Shown here in pieces: positions 8,663-16,723 of a stretch of 64,000 nucleotides of DNA. The DNA comes from Arthrobacter sp. Marseille-P9274 (GTDB lineage: Bacteria; Actinomycetota; Actinomycetes; Actinomycetales; Micrococcaceae). The stretch lies in NCBI RefSeq assembly GCF_946892675.1, contig NZ_CAMPOV010000001.1, forward strand, positions 1,400,033-1,464,032, read 5' to 3'. Within the stretch, counting starts at the first letter, position 1. Every line of letters begins with the position of its first letter. Both the position numbers and the translations under genes were made by a program. The notes below the pieces were generated by a model. That model had not been told where the DNA came from. It saw only the letters and a list, made by a program, of their open reading frames with translations, and searched no databases.

Positions 8663-9373
8663 TCAGCCGCTCCCCGCGACGTGGGCACTCAGCTCACGGT
8701 AGAAGGAGACGGCGGCCGCTGGCTCGCCGTCGTACACTATCCGCCCTCCGTCCACCACAAGGGTGCGGACGCTGTCCTGCGCCAGCTCCAGGTCGTGGGT
8801 GGCGGTAACCAGCTGCTGCGGAAGCGCCGCGAGCCGGCCGCGCAGCAGCATGGTATTGCGCAGGTCCAGCAGGGTGGAGGGCTCGTCCAGGACGAGCACG
8901 GCGGGGTCGACCGCCAGCACGCTGGCCAGCGCCGCAAGCTGGCGCTCCCCGCCCGAGAGCTGGTAGATGCTCTGATCCGCCAGGTGCGCGAGCCCGAAAT
9001 CCTGTAGCAGCGACAGTGCGGCAGCGCGCCGCTCGGTCCGCTTGCGGTACTTCCGGCGCAGGGACAGCTCGGCGTCTTCCAGCGGGGTCGGCATGACCAG
9101 CTGGGACAGGGGGTCCGTGAAAACGAAGGCCACCCGGCGGCGGACGGCGGCCGCGTCCGAGGCGGTCTCAAGGCCGTCCACGTCCACGGCACCTTCGTCC
9201 GGGACCACGAGGCCGTTGATGAGCTTCAACAGGGTCGACTTGCCGGAGCCGTTGGCCCCGATCACGCTGATGCGGTCTTCCGACAGCTCCAGTTCGGGCA
9301 CGCTCAGGATGGGCGGGGCAGGCGTCGCGCCCGCCCCGTCGCCCAGCACCCGCACGTTCCGGAACCGGATCAT
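8663..9373 (-). CDS. bioM: Biotin ECF transporter ATP-binding protein (BioM)
   Basis: This 236-residue ABC ATPase powers the biotin ECF importer. Walker A is GANGSGKST, the signature QLSGGERQLAAL, and Walker B VLVLDEPSTLLD; the short linker and Q-loop region VFTDPLSQLVMPT are typical of ECF A-components. I place the start at ATG 9373, which begins MIRFRNVRVLG two bases after the bioY stop. A longer reading frame upstream runs through bioY in another frame and is not used. Confidence 0.94.
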   Translation of the reverse strand: MIRFRNVRVLGDGAGATPAPPILSVPELELSEDRISVIGANGSGKSTLLKLINGLVVPDEGAVDVDGLETASDAAAVRRRVAFVFTDPLSQLVMPTPLEDAELSLRRKYRKRTERRAAALSLLQDFGLAHLADQSIYQLSGGERQLAALASVLAVDPAVLVLDEPSTLLDLRNTMLLRGRLAALPQQLVTATHDLELAQDSVRTLVVDGGRIVYDGEPAAAVSFYRELSAHVAGSG

Positions 9374-9375
9374 GC

Positions 9376-10071
9376 TCAACGCTTCCGGCGCAGCAGGTCT
9401 GGGAAGGCCTTGTGCAGGCTGAGGGCGATCGCGGCCGCCACGGCGTTCTTGACGAGGTCGCCGGGGATGAAGGGAAGGTCGGCTACGAGTGCCGCGGGCA
9501 GCGCCAGCTGCCCGTTGAGCATCATGCCGGCCACGCCGAGGGCATGGGTCAGCAGCGTGCCTGCGGTTGCCGCCAGGAACAGCAGCACCGTGGTCAGTGT
9601 GCCCACCTTGGAGCTGCGGCGGAGGAGGATGCCGGCGAGGAAACCGATCAGGGCCGCGGTGAAGGGGAAGGACAGCAGGTAGCCGGCCGAGCCCGCGGCC
9701 AGCACGCCGAGACCGCCCTGGAAGCCGGCGAAGATGGGCAGCCCGACCAGGCCAAGCAGGACGTACAGCCCGACCGCTGCCGCGGCCCGGGAGCCGCCAA
9801 GGACCAGGCCGGCCAGCGCCACGATCATGGTCTGCAGCGTGATCGGCACGCCGAGGATGTTGCCGGCCGGGATCGGCGGGACGGCCACGGAGGCGGCCGT
9901 GAGGGCGGCGAAAACGGCGATCAGCGCGAGGTCGGTGCCGTTCCAGGAGCGGCGCCCCTTGCGGACGGCCGTCGGCGCCGGGCGGGATACCGGAACCGAC
10001 GCTGCCGATCCGAACTCTGCCGATCCGAACTCTGCCGAAGGGGAATGTCGGGTGTCTTCCGAAGCGGGCAT
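9376..10071 (-). CDS. bioY: Biotin transporter substrate-binding protein BioY
   Basis: BioY is the substrate-capturing S-component of the biotin importer. The 231-residue protein has an extended hydrophilic N-terminus (about 50 residues) and then six membrane segments with family motifs such as PIPAGNILGVPITLQTM and GLVGLPIFAGFQGG. The ATG at 10071 is preceded by AGAAGGAAT, a good ribosome-binding site, so I prefer it to the upstream in-frame start. The N-terminal tail contains a duplicated EFGSA unit from a 15-bp tandem repeat. It is first in the bioY-bioM-bioN operon. No BirA gene is visible in the window. Confidence 0.95.
   Translation of the reverse strand: MPASEDTRHSPSAEFGSAEFGSAASVPVSRPAPTAVRKGRRSWNGTDLALIAVFAALTAASVAVPPIPAGNILGVPITLQTMIVALAGLVLGGSRAAAAVGLYVLLGLVGLPIFAGFQGGLGVLAAGSAGYLLSFPFTAALIGFLAGILLRRSSKVGTLTTVLLFLAATAGTLLTHALGVAGMMLNGQLALPAALVADLPFIPGDLVKNAVAAAIALSLHKAFPDLLRRKR
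10004..10038. repeat. 15-bp tandem repeat inside bioY
   Basis: The unit GCCGATCCGAACTCT occurs twice in a row plus five bases of a third copy. It encodes the repeated EFGSA in the hydrophilic N-terminal tail of BioY. The unit length keeps the frame, so copy-number change would alter only tail length. Confidence 0.9.
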
Positions 10072-10131
10072 GGTGGGATTCCTTCTGTCGAAGCGGCACA
10101 AAAGGCCGGTGATTCACACAGACAATAGCCC

Positions 10132-10184
10132 CTACGGGCCCGCGCGGTCTTGTAGGTTTCCGACTAAGACCACGGGGCCCGTAG
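10132..10184. promoter_or_regulatory. Long inverted repeat between bioY and the ABC-F gene
   Basis: A 10-bp perfect outer stem (CTACGGGCCC / GGGCCCGTAG) encloses a 6-bp GGTCTT/AAGACC stem and a partly paired GTAGG/CCGAC tip. It lies in the region between divergent genes, about 50 bases before the ABC-F start. It may be part of an ABC-F leader or attenuator, or an operator for either gene. Confidence 0.6.
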
Positions 10185-10185
10185 A

Positions 10186-10218
10186 ATGGATGGGGCCCAT
10201 TCGGGCCCCCATCCCCAT
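10186..10218 (+). promoter_or_regulatory. Leader hairpin abutting the ABC-F ribosome-binding site
   Basis: GATGGGGCCC pairs with GGGCCCCCATC around an ATTC tetraloop with one bulged C, and flanking ATGG/CCAT can extend it. It ends directly before the GAGAGG Shine-Dalgarno. The GGGCCC cores are shared with the preceding inverted repeat, so alternative folds are possible. Confidence 0.6.
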
Positions 10219-10233
10219 CGAGAGGTCCCATCT

Positions 10234-11832
10234 GTGATTACCGTCAGCGAACTTGAGCTGCGAGCCGGAGCGCGTTTGCTCATGGAGGCGGTGTCCTTCC
10301 GCGTGGACAAGGGGGACAAGATCGGGCTGGTCGGCCGCAACGGTGCCGGCAAGACCACCCTGACCAGGGTGCTGGCGGGCGAGGGCATGCCGGCCGCGGG
10401 CCAGGTGATCCGCAACGGCGAGGTCGGCTACCTGCCGCAGGATCCGCGCACGCCCAACATGGACCAGCTGGCGAGGGACCGCATCCTGTCGGCCCGCGGA
10501 CTCGACGTCGTCGTCGGGAAGCTGCGGAAGGCGCAGCAGGAAATGGCCAGCGAGGACCCGGCCGTGCACGCCAAGGCCATGCGCCGGTACGACCGGCTGG
10601 AGGCCGAATTCCTGGCCGGCGGCGGCTATGCCGCCGAGGCCGAAGCCGCCGCGATCTCCTCCAACCTGGAGCTGCCCGAGCGCATCCTCAACCAGCCGCT
10701 CAAGACGCTCTCCGGCGGCCAGCGCCGCCGCGTCGAACTGGCCCGGATCCTCTACTCCGGCGCGGACACCATGCTGCTGGACGAACCGACCAACCACCTG
10801 GATGCGGATTCGATCAGCTGGCTGCGCGAGTTCCTGAAGAACCACCAGGGCGGGCTGATCGTGATCAGCCACGATACCGGCCTGCTCGAGGCGACGGTCA
10901 ACAAGGTCTTCCATCTGGACGCTAACCGCGCCGCCATCGACATCTACAACATGAACTGGAAGCGCTACCTTCAGCAGCGCGAAACCGACGAGCGTGCCCG
11001 CAAGCGCGAACGTGCCAACGCCGAGAAGAAGGCCCAGGTCCTGCTGGACCAGGCCAACAAGATGCGCGCCAAGGCCACCAAGGCCGTCGCGGCCCAGAAC
11101 ATGGCCAAGCGTGCCGAACGGCTGCTCGACGGGCTGGACGCCGTGCGGGCCCAGGACAAGGTCGCGGCCCTGCGCTTCCCCGATCCCGCCCCTTGCGGCA
11201 AAACCCCGATGACGGCCGAAGGGCTCAGCAAGTCCTACGGTTCGCTGGAGATCTTCACCGACGTGGACCTCGCGATCGACCGCGGTTCCAAGGTGGTCAT
11301 CCTCGGCCTCAACGGCGCCGGCAAGACGACCCTGCTGCGGATGCTGGCCGGCGTGGACACACCGGACACCGGCGAAGTCGTCCCGGGCCACGGGCTCAAG
11401 ATCGGCTACTACGCCCAGGAGCACGACACCCTGGACACCGCACGCACCGTGCTGGAGAACATGCGGACCGCGGCGCCGGACCTGCAGGACACGCAGGTCC
11501 GGAACATCCTCGGTTCCTTCCTGTTCTCGGGCGACGACGTCAGCAAGCCGGCCGGCGTGCTCTCCGGCGGCGAGAAGACGCGGCTGGCGCTGGCCACCAT
11601 CGTCGCGTCGTCGGCCAACGTGCTGCTGCTCGATGAGCCCACGAACAACCTGGACCCGGCCAGCCGCGCCGAAATCCTCGGGGCGCTGCGGAACTACACC
11701 GGCGCGGTCGTCATGGTCAGCCACGACGAAGGCGCCGTCGAGGCGCTGAACCCGGAGCGCGTGGTTTTGCTGCCCGACGGCGTCGAAGACCTCTGGAACG
11801 AGGACTACCTGGACCTGGTCACGCTCGCCTGA
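10234..11832 (+). CDS. ABC-F family ATP-binding translation factor
   Basis: This 532-residue cytosolic protein has two ABC cassettes and no membrane domain, the hallmark of ABC-F ribosome-associated factors. Cassette 1 has GRNGAGKTT, LSGGQRRR and LLLDEPTNHLD; cassette 2 has GLNGAGKTT, SGGEKTR and LLLDEPTNNLD. A basic linker rich in Arg and Lys (about residues 250-310) lies between them and would reach toward the ribosomal peptidyl-transferase centre. The start is GTG after GAGAGG; a longer frame from 10186 reads through a hairpin and is rejected. The structured leader suggests translation- or antibiotic-responsive control. I cannot tell a resistance type from a housekeeping type. Confidence 0.93.
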   Translation: MITVSELELRAGARLLMEAVSFRVDKGDKIGLVGRNGAGKTTLTRVLAGEGMPAAGQVIRNGEVGYLPQDPRTPNMDQLARDRILSARGLDVVVGKLRKAQQEMASEDPAVHAKAMRRYDRLEAEFLAGGGYAAEAEAAAISSNLELPERILNQPLKTLSGGQRRRVELARILYSGADTMLLDEPTNHLDADSISWLREFLKNHQGGLIVISHDTGLLEATVNKVFHLDANRAAIDIYNMNWKRYLQQRETDERARKRERANAEKKAQVLLDQANKMRAKATKAVAAQNMAKRAERLLDGLDAVRAQDKVAALRFPDPAPCGKTPMTAEGLSKSYGSLEIFTDVDLAIDRGSKVVILGLNGAGKTTLLRMLAGVDTPDTGEVVPGHGLKIGYYAQEHDTLDTARTVLENMRTAAPDLQDTQVRNILGSFLFSGDDVSKPAGVLSGGEKTRLALATIVASSANVLLLDEPTNNLDPASRAEILGALRNYTGAVVMVSHDEGAVEALNPERVVLLPDGVEDLWNEDYLDLVTLA

Positions 11833-11916
11833 CCGGCTCCGGGGGCCGCCAGCCGGCTCCTGCTCCGGCCGCGCCCCGGCCGGCCTCCTGTCGGTGGCCC
11901 GGTCCGCGCTGCCCCG

Positions 11917-12816
11917 TCAGTCGTCCTTGCTGAGCAGCGAGCCGTCAGTGCGGAAGCCCTGGGCATCGAGCAGCGCGTCCTCTTCCTCCTCGGCGGTGGG
12001 CCGGTTGCTCCGCCGCTTGGGGGCAGCCGCCCGCGGCGCGGGATTGGCCTCGTGGAAGCCGAGCGCTTCGTCCTCCGCCTGCAGTTCGTCCATCCGCGCC
12101 TGTTGCCGCGCCGCGTAGCCGTAGCCGACAAAGAACAGCAGCCCGAAGGCGTACCACTGCATCGAATAGGACAGGTGCGGCCCCTCGTCGATCGCGGGCT
12201 TCGGAATCGCGACGGGCTGCGTTGCGGGCGCCGGATCCTCGGTGGCCATCATTCCGTAGGCGCCGGTGTAGACCGGGTAGTCCAGTTCCGCCGCGTAGTC
12301 CTCCAGTCTGATGGAAGCCAGCTGTCCCTCCGGCGCTCCGCGGTCGACGTCCGCTTCGCCGGGCTTCATGCGTACGACGACGGTCACGTCGTCTTCCGGG
12401 GCGGCCGGCACCTCGTCCGGGTGCCCGGCCTGGTTGTTGCCGATGGGCAGCCAGCCGCGGTCGACGATCACGGCGGCACCCGATTCGAGCCTGAGCGGTA
12501 CCAGGACTTCATAGCCCGGCCGGCCATTCAGCGGCCGGTTGCGTACGATCCGCTGCCCGGCAACGTCGTACTCACCGCGTAGTGTGACCGGCGTCCACTC
12601 GTCGGCCTCGGACGCCGTCTCGAAGATCTGCGGCACTGCTGCGAAGTCGACGGGCTCGCGGTCGTAGTTGGACTCGATGGCGGAAATGACGTCGCGGGCC
12701 TGTTCCCGGCGGTCCATCTGCCAATTACCCAGCAGCACGCAGACGGCCGCGAGCAGGACCACGAGGAGGAACCAGCCGACCCACTTGCCGGTGAACAGGA
12801 AACGGTAGGAACTCAC
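11917..12816 (-). CDS. SURF1-family cytochrome oxidase assembly protein
   Basis: This 299-residue membrane protein has the SURF1 layout: an N-terminal membrane helix (about 10-30) followed by LGNWQMDRREQ, a large extracytoplasmic domain containing IVDRGWLP, and a C-terminal membrane helix (YAFGLLFFVGYGYA). A charged cytoplasmic tail of about 60 residues follows. SURF1 proteins help insert haem a into the aa3 oxidase. The GTG start overlaps the stop of the upstream small gene (GTGA), so it is translationally coupled. A much longer frame to 12993 passes through that gene and is not used. Confidence 0.92.
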   Translation of the reverse strand: MSSYRFLFTGKWVGWFLLVVLLAAVCVLLGNWQMDRREQARDVISAIESNYDREPVDFAAVPQIFETASEADEWTPVTLRGEYDVAGQRIVRNRPLNGRPGYEVLVPLRLESGAAVIVDRGWLPIGNNQAGHPDEVPAAPEDDVTVVVRMKPGEADVDRGAPEGQLASIRLEDYAAELDYPVYTGAYGMMATEDPAPATQPVAIPKPAIDEGPHLSYSMQWYAFGLLFFVGYGYAARQQARMDELQAEDEALGFHEANPAPRAAAPKRRSNRPTAEEEEDALLDAQGFRTDGSLLSKDD

Positions 12817-13082
12817 AGGCCCTCCGCCGTTCCGGCGGCGCCGCCGGTCGAGGGCGCGAAGGCCCGCGTCTCGCGCCAGAGCGCGCGCTGCTCGAGGTAC
12901 TCCTGGAGCCAGTCCCGGTGCTCGTCGCAGGCAAGCCAGGTCTTCCGGCGCTCCGGCGTGTGGATCTTCGGGTTGTTCCAGAGCAACTCCCAAGCCGCCG
13001 ACGCCCGGCAGCCCTTTCGTGAGCAGACCGGGGAAACCGCGATCGGCCGTCCGTTGCCGGACAGTTGGTCGAAAATGCTCAC
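12813..13082 (-). CDS. Small conserved protein with Cys/His cluster
   Basis: This 89-residue protein has no function I can assign. It contains CSRKGC (about 20-25), several tryptophans, and a later CDEHRDWL (about 52-59). Together these give a possible C-x4-C...C-x2-H metal site. Homologues in Arthrobacter are often labelled acetone carboxylase, which looks like an annotation artefact because no catalytic domain is present. The GTG start overlaps the DUF3099 stop, and its stop overlaps the surf1 start. The three genes are therefore one coupled unit, possibly linked to cytochrome oxidase assembly. Confidence 0.75.
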   Translation of the reverse strand: MSIFDQLSGNGRPIAVSPVCSRKGCRASAAWELLWNNPKIHTPERRKTWLACDEHRDWLQEYLEQRALWRETRAFAPSTGGAAGTAEGL

Positions 13083-13537
13083 GCTGCGTCTCCGTCTTTC
13101 CTGCGTTGATCCATCAGTCCCTCATCGTCGGCGTCGGGGCGGCCCGGCCCGGCCGTATCGCTGGGGTCGCCCGCATCCTCCGCTTCGTCGTCGACCACCT
13201 CGCCGGCGAGCACATCCGTCTCCGGCGCCTGCGCAACCTTGCCGGCCTCCAATTCGGCGGCCGGAGCGTGGTCCAGGAGCGAGTCGCTGTGCTGCAGATT
13301 GCTTTGGTCGCTGCCGCTGTTCGCGATGACCACGGCGATCCATGGCAGGAACACGGCGCCGGCGATGAACGCCCAGCGCAGCCAGCCATCGACGAAAAAG
13401 AAGAGCAGGAGGCAGGCGAGGCGGATGCTCATGGCGACGGTGTACTTGACCATCCGGCGCCGCATCTCGTCGGTATGGCCCTCCTGCGCGTCCGTAATGC
13501 TCTGGACGGCCTGATCATCGTTTGACTGCTTACTCAT
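13079..13537 (-). CDS. DUF3099 membrane protein
   Basis: This 152-residue protein carries the DUF3099 motif SITDAQEGHTDEMRRRMVKY (about 12-31), followed by two membrane segments (IRLACLLLFFFVDGW and AFIAGAVFLPWIAVVI). The remaining half is acidic and low in complexity. Function is unknown. I start at ATG 13537, preceded by GGAG, rather than the upstream in-frame codon. It is the first gene of the three-gene unit ending in SURF1, and it is divergent from fabG. Confidence 0.85.
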   Translation of the reverse strand: MSKQSNDDQAVQSITDAQEGHTDEMRRRMVKYTVAMSIRLACLLLFFFVDGWLRWAFIAGAVFLPWIAVVIANSGSDQSNLQHSDSLLDHAPAAELEAGKVAQAPETDVLAGEVVDDEAEDAGDPSDTAGPGRPDADDEGLMDQRRKDGDAA

Positions 13538-13665
13538 CACGCTCCAAAGAACCTCCCTTAATTCTCCCACGGCACCCGCCGAGGCACGAACTTCGCCGAG
13601 CCTGCGGATGTTGCAGCCGGGCTAGGATGCTCTAGGACAAATCAGCGTTTTCAACGGAGGTTAGT

Positions 13666-14388
13666 GTGAGCAACGAAGAGCAGGCGGGGCGCAGCGTCCT
13701 GGTGACCGGCGGAAACCGCGGCATCGGGCTCGCTATCGCGCGCGCATTCCAGGCGAACGGCGACAAAGTGGCCATCACCTATCGCAGCGGCGACGTGCCC
13801 GAGGGTCTGCTCGGCCTCAAGGCGGATGTGACCGACGCCGCGTCGATCGACGCCGCCTTCACCGAAGTCGAAGCCGCCCATGGCGCCGTCGAGGTGCTGG
13901 TAGCCAATGCCGGCATCACCCGCGACACGCTCCTGCTGCGGATGAGCGAAACAGACTTCACCGACGTCATCGACACCAACCTGAGCGGCGCCTTCCGGGT
14001 GGTCAAGCGTGCGTCCAAGGGCATGATCCGGCTGCGCAAAGGCCGTGTTGTGCTGATTTCCTCCGTGGTGGGGCTCTACGGTTCACCGGGGCAGATCAAC
14101 TACGCCGCTTCCAAATCCGGCCTGGTCGGGATCGCCCGCTCGCTGACCCGGGAACTCGGTTCCCGCGGGATCACAGCCAACGTCGTCGCGCCGGGTTTCA
14201 TTAATACCGACATGACCGCGGCGCTCCCCGAGGATACCCAGAAGAGCTACCTCTCCAGCATCCCGGCAGGGCGCTTCGCCGAGCCCGAGGAAGTGGCCAA
14301 CGTCGTGCGCTGGATCGCCAGCGACGAGGCCGCCTACATCTCCGGCGCGGTCATTCCGGTCGACGGCGGGCTGGGAATGGGCCACTGA
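13666..14388 (+). CDS. fabG: 3-oxoacyl-[ACP] reductase FabG
   Basis: FabG reduces 3-oxoacyl-ACP with NADPH in fatty-acid elongation. The 240-residue protein is a classical SDR with cofactor motif TGGNRGIG (near 15), the NAG motif VANAGITRD, the catalytic Ser in LISSVVGLYG and the YAASK pair. APGFINTDMT is typical of FabG/MabA. The GTG start follows a strong GGAGG. It is similar in place and type to MabA (FabG1), which in mycobacteria precedes inhA; here the next gene is another SDR with an enoyl-reductase-like motif. A terminator-type hairpin separates them. Confidence 0.93.
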   Translation: MSNEEQAGRSVLVTGGNRGIGLAIARAFQANGDKVAITYRSGDVPEGLLGLKADVTDAASIDAAFTEVEAAHGAVEVLVANAGITRDTLLLRMSETDFTDVIDTNLSGAFRVVKRASKGMIRLRKGRVVLISSVVGLYGSPGQINYAASKSGLVGIARSLTRELGSRGITANVVAPGFINTDMTAALPEDTQKSYLSSIPAGRFAEPEEVANVVRWIASDEAAYISGAVIPVDGGLGMGH

Positions 14389-14417
14389 CCGTTCTTTGTC
14401 GCATTTGGACAAAGCTT

Positions 14418-14458
14418 ATGGCTCCGCAGGCTGGCAGTATGGTCTGCGGAGCCATTTT
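14418..14458 (+). terminator. Rho-independent terminator after fabG
   Basis: A 12-bp perfect stem (ATGGCTCCGCAG / CTGCGGAGCCAT) with a 14-base loop is followed by TTTT. It lies 30 bases after the fabG stop and 44 bases before the next start, so read-through into the SDR gene may be partial. Confidence 0.8.
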
Positions 14459-14501
14459 CATTAGGTGATTTCTACAAACGTCCCGACGACTAGGAGCAAG
14501 A

Positions 14502-15254
14502 ATGGGTGCCTTGGACGGCAAAGCAGCAATTGTGACAGGATCCTCGCGCGGGGTTGGGGCCGCCGTGGCCGAACTGCTGGCGGCTGAGGGTGCCGGCGTC
14601 GTCGTCAACTACAGGCAGAAGGCACCCCGTGCCAACAAGGTCGTGGCCGGGATCGAAGCCGCCGGCGGCCGGGCCGTCGCCGTGGGTGCCGACCTGACCT
14701 CGCCCGAAGGCGCACAGTCCCTGGTCGATGCGGCCACCGATAACTTCGGCGGGCTGGACCTGCTGGTCCTGAATGCCTCCGGCGGCATGGAATCCGGCCT
14801 CGGCGAGGACTACGCCATGCGGCTCAACCGCGATGCCCAGGTCAACATGCTCAAGGCCGCGGCGGCTGTCCTCCCCGCCGGTTCCCGCGTCGTGTTCGTC
14901 ACCAGCCACCAGGCCCATTTCATCAATACGGTGCCCACCATGCCCGAGTACGAGCCCGTTGCCCGGAGCAAGCGTGCCGGCGAGGATGCACTGCGGGCGG
15001 AACTGCCGGCGCTCGAAGAGAAGGGCATCAGCCTGGTGGTTGTCTCCGGCGACATGATCGAAGGAACCGTGACGGCGACGCTGCTGGACCGTGCCGCCCC
15101 CGGCGCCATCGAAGCCCGCCGCGAGGCCGCCGGCAAGCTCTACTCGGTCGAGGAATTCGCAGCGGAGATCGCGAAGATGGCCACCGCGGATGTTCCCTCC
15201 GGCCACACCGAACTGGTGGGCGGAGCCGAATGGTTCCAGCGGGCCCAGGCCTGA
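14502..15254 (+). CDS. SDR oxidoreductase with FabL-like Y-x6-K motif
   Basis: This 250-residue Rossmann enzyme has the classical cofactor motif TGSSRGVG (about 12-19). In place of the usual YxxxK it has Tyr150-x6-Lys157 (YEPVARSK), the spacing used by enoyl-ACP reductases FabI, InhA and FabL. Bacillus FabL also combines a TGSSRGVG motif with Y-x6-K at nearly the same positions, from memory. Next to fabG, a role as an NAD(P)H-dependent enoyl reductase is a reasonable inference. The active-site Ser region is VTSHQAH. A non-FabL SDR of other specificity remains possible. Start ATG with a GGAGCAAG ribosome-binding site. Confidence 0.85.
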   Translation: MGALDGKAAIVTGSSRGVGAAVAELLAAEGAGVVVNYRQKAPRANKVVAGIEAAGGRAVAVGADLTSPEGAQSLVDAATDNFGGLDLLVLNASGGMESGLGEDYAMRLNRDAQVNMLKAAAAVLPAGSRVVFVTSHQAHFINTVPTMPEYEPVARSKRAGEDALRAELPALEEKGISLVVVSGDMIEGTVTATLLDRAAPGAIEARREAAGKLYSVEEFAAEIAKMATADVPSGHTELVGGAEWFQRAQA

Positions 15255-15276
15255 TTCCGCACTAGCGGACCCCTCC

Positions 15277-15318
15277 CGGTGGCTGCCGCCCGTGCATAAG
15301 CACAGGCGGCAGCCACCG
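15277..15318 (+). terminator. Terminator hairpin after the SDR gene
   Basis: A perfect 14-bp stem encloses a loop in which GTGC/GCAC can also pair. It begins 23 bases after the SDR stop. There is no T-run. Confidence 0.7.
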
Positions 15319-15427
15319 TCGTCTGCGCCGCCCTGCCGCCCGGCCATTCCCTTGCCCTGCGGATTCCGCTATGATCACACCTTTAGCCGCACCAAGAAGG
15401 AAGTCGTGCGGAGCTATCTATGGGGGA

Positions 15428-16693
15428 ATGATGCGGCGTACCTGCGCAGCCTTATGCGCCGTGCTGGCGCTGGCACTATCCATGCTCTGCGGAGCCCTGC
15501 CGTCGCAGGCGGCCACAGCGGCCATCACGCTCAGCGACTACTCCGGTCCGGCCGGGACCACGGTCACCATCACCGGGACAGGGTTCCCCAAGAAGACCGC
15601 GGGAACCGTGTCCGCCAGTACCGGCCAGCAGTCCTTCACGACGTCCGCTTCGGGGTACTTCAAGATGGCCCTCGTGATTCCCGAAGCCGCCGATGCTTCG
15701 CTGCGCATTGAGGCGCGGGCGGGAGCTACCGCAGCCTCGGCGATCTTCACGGTCACCTACAGCAGCCCCTCCGTGACCGAAGAAGAGCAGCAGGTGGCGG
15801 CGCCCGACACGGCAGCCGCCCTGCCGGGCATCAGCAGCGCACGATTGCGCTTCGGGGTCGGCACGCCGGGCGGCCCGCTGGCGCAGGGCGAGCTGGATGC
15901 CGTCGCGGCGATGTCGGGAGAGGCCCCGTCCGTCATCCTGTCCTACAAGGACTTCCGGCAGGCGCCGCCGGTGGCCGAGCTCGACGCGGTGCGGGCCCGC
16001 GGCGCGGTGACCCTGCTGACGTGGGAACCCTGGGCCTGGGGCGGCGGAACGGAACAGCCCGCCTACTCCCTGGACCGGATCGCCGCGGGCGATTTCGACG
16101 CCTACCTCCGGCAGTGGGGCACCGCACTCGCCCAATGGGGCCACCCCGTCTACCTGCGGTTCGGCCACGAGATGAACGGCAACTGGTACCCCTGGTCGGA
16201 GGGTGTCAACGGCAACGGAGCCGGCGACTACGCAGCCGCATGGCGCCACGTCCACGACGTCGTCAGCTCCACGGGAGCCGCCAACGTGGCATGGGTGTGG
16301 AATCCCAATGTGCCCTACTGGGGCTCGACGCCGCTGGACGGGCTCTATCCCGGACCCGGCTACGTCGATGCGGTGGCCCTGGACGGCTACAACTGGGGCA
16401 CCTCGGCCGACTGGAGCAAGTGGACCCAGCCGTGGGAGCTATTCGCCGACGGCCTCGGGCAAGTGCGTTCCCTGGCTCCGGGCAAACCCATCATGATCGC
16501 GGAGACGTCCTCCGCCGAACAGGGCGGCTCGAAAGCTTCATGGAACGCGGACCTGGTCTATTACCTGGCTCAGCAGCCGGACATCACTGCCGTCGTATGG
16601 TTCCACTTCAACAAGGAGACCGACTGGCGGATCGACAGCAGCCAAAGCTCGGCGGACGCGCTCCGGGGAGCGCTGGCGGCCCGCCGCGGATGA
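15428..16693 (+). CDS. Secreted glycoside hydrolase, GH26-like
   Basis: This 421-residue protein begins with a signal peptide (MMRRTCAALCAVLALALSML...SQA) and is followed by an IPT/TIG- or Big-like beta domain (LSDYSGPAGTTVTITGTGF). The catalytic barrel has RFGHEMNGNW with the likely acid/base Glu about 248, and MIAETSS with the likely nucleophile Glu about 359, as in GH26 beta-mannanases and related enzymes. The protein should act outside the cell on mannan or a related glycan; the substrate is inferred only from family. The upstream in-frame ATG at 15371 would precede the signal peptide and is not used. The gene is monocistronic. Confidence 0.88.
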   Translation: MMRRTCAALCAVLALALSMLCGALPSQAATAAITLSDYSGPAGTTVTITGTGFPKKTAGTVSASTGQQSFTTSASGYFKMALVIPEAADASLRIEARAGATAASAIFTVTYSSPSVTEEEQQVAAPDTAAALPGISSARLRFGVGTPGGPLAQGELDAVAAMSGEAPSVILSYKDFRQAPPVAELDAVRARGAVTLLTWEPWAWGGGTEQPAYSLDRIAAGDFDAYLRQWGTALAQWGHPVYLRFGHEMNGNWYPWSEGVNGNGAGDYAAAWRHVHDVVSSTGAANVAWVWNPNVPYWGSTPLDGLYPGPGYVDAVALDGYNWGTSADWSKWTQPWELFADGLGQVRSLAPGKPIMIAETSSAEQGGSKASWNADLVYYLAQQPDITAVVWFHFNKETDWRIDSSQSSADALRGALAARRG

Positions 16694-16723
16694 ACCGCGG
16701 TGCGGCCCGGTACCGCCGCCGGA

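Noticed and set aside
12813-13082. Acetone carboxylase label for the 89-residue gene
   Set aside because: The protein is far too small and has no carboxylase motif; it is only a common annotation label.
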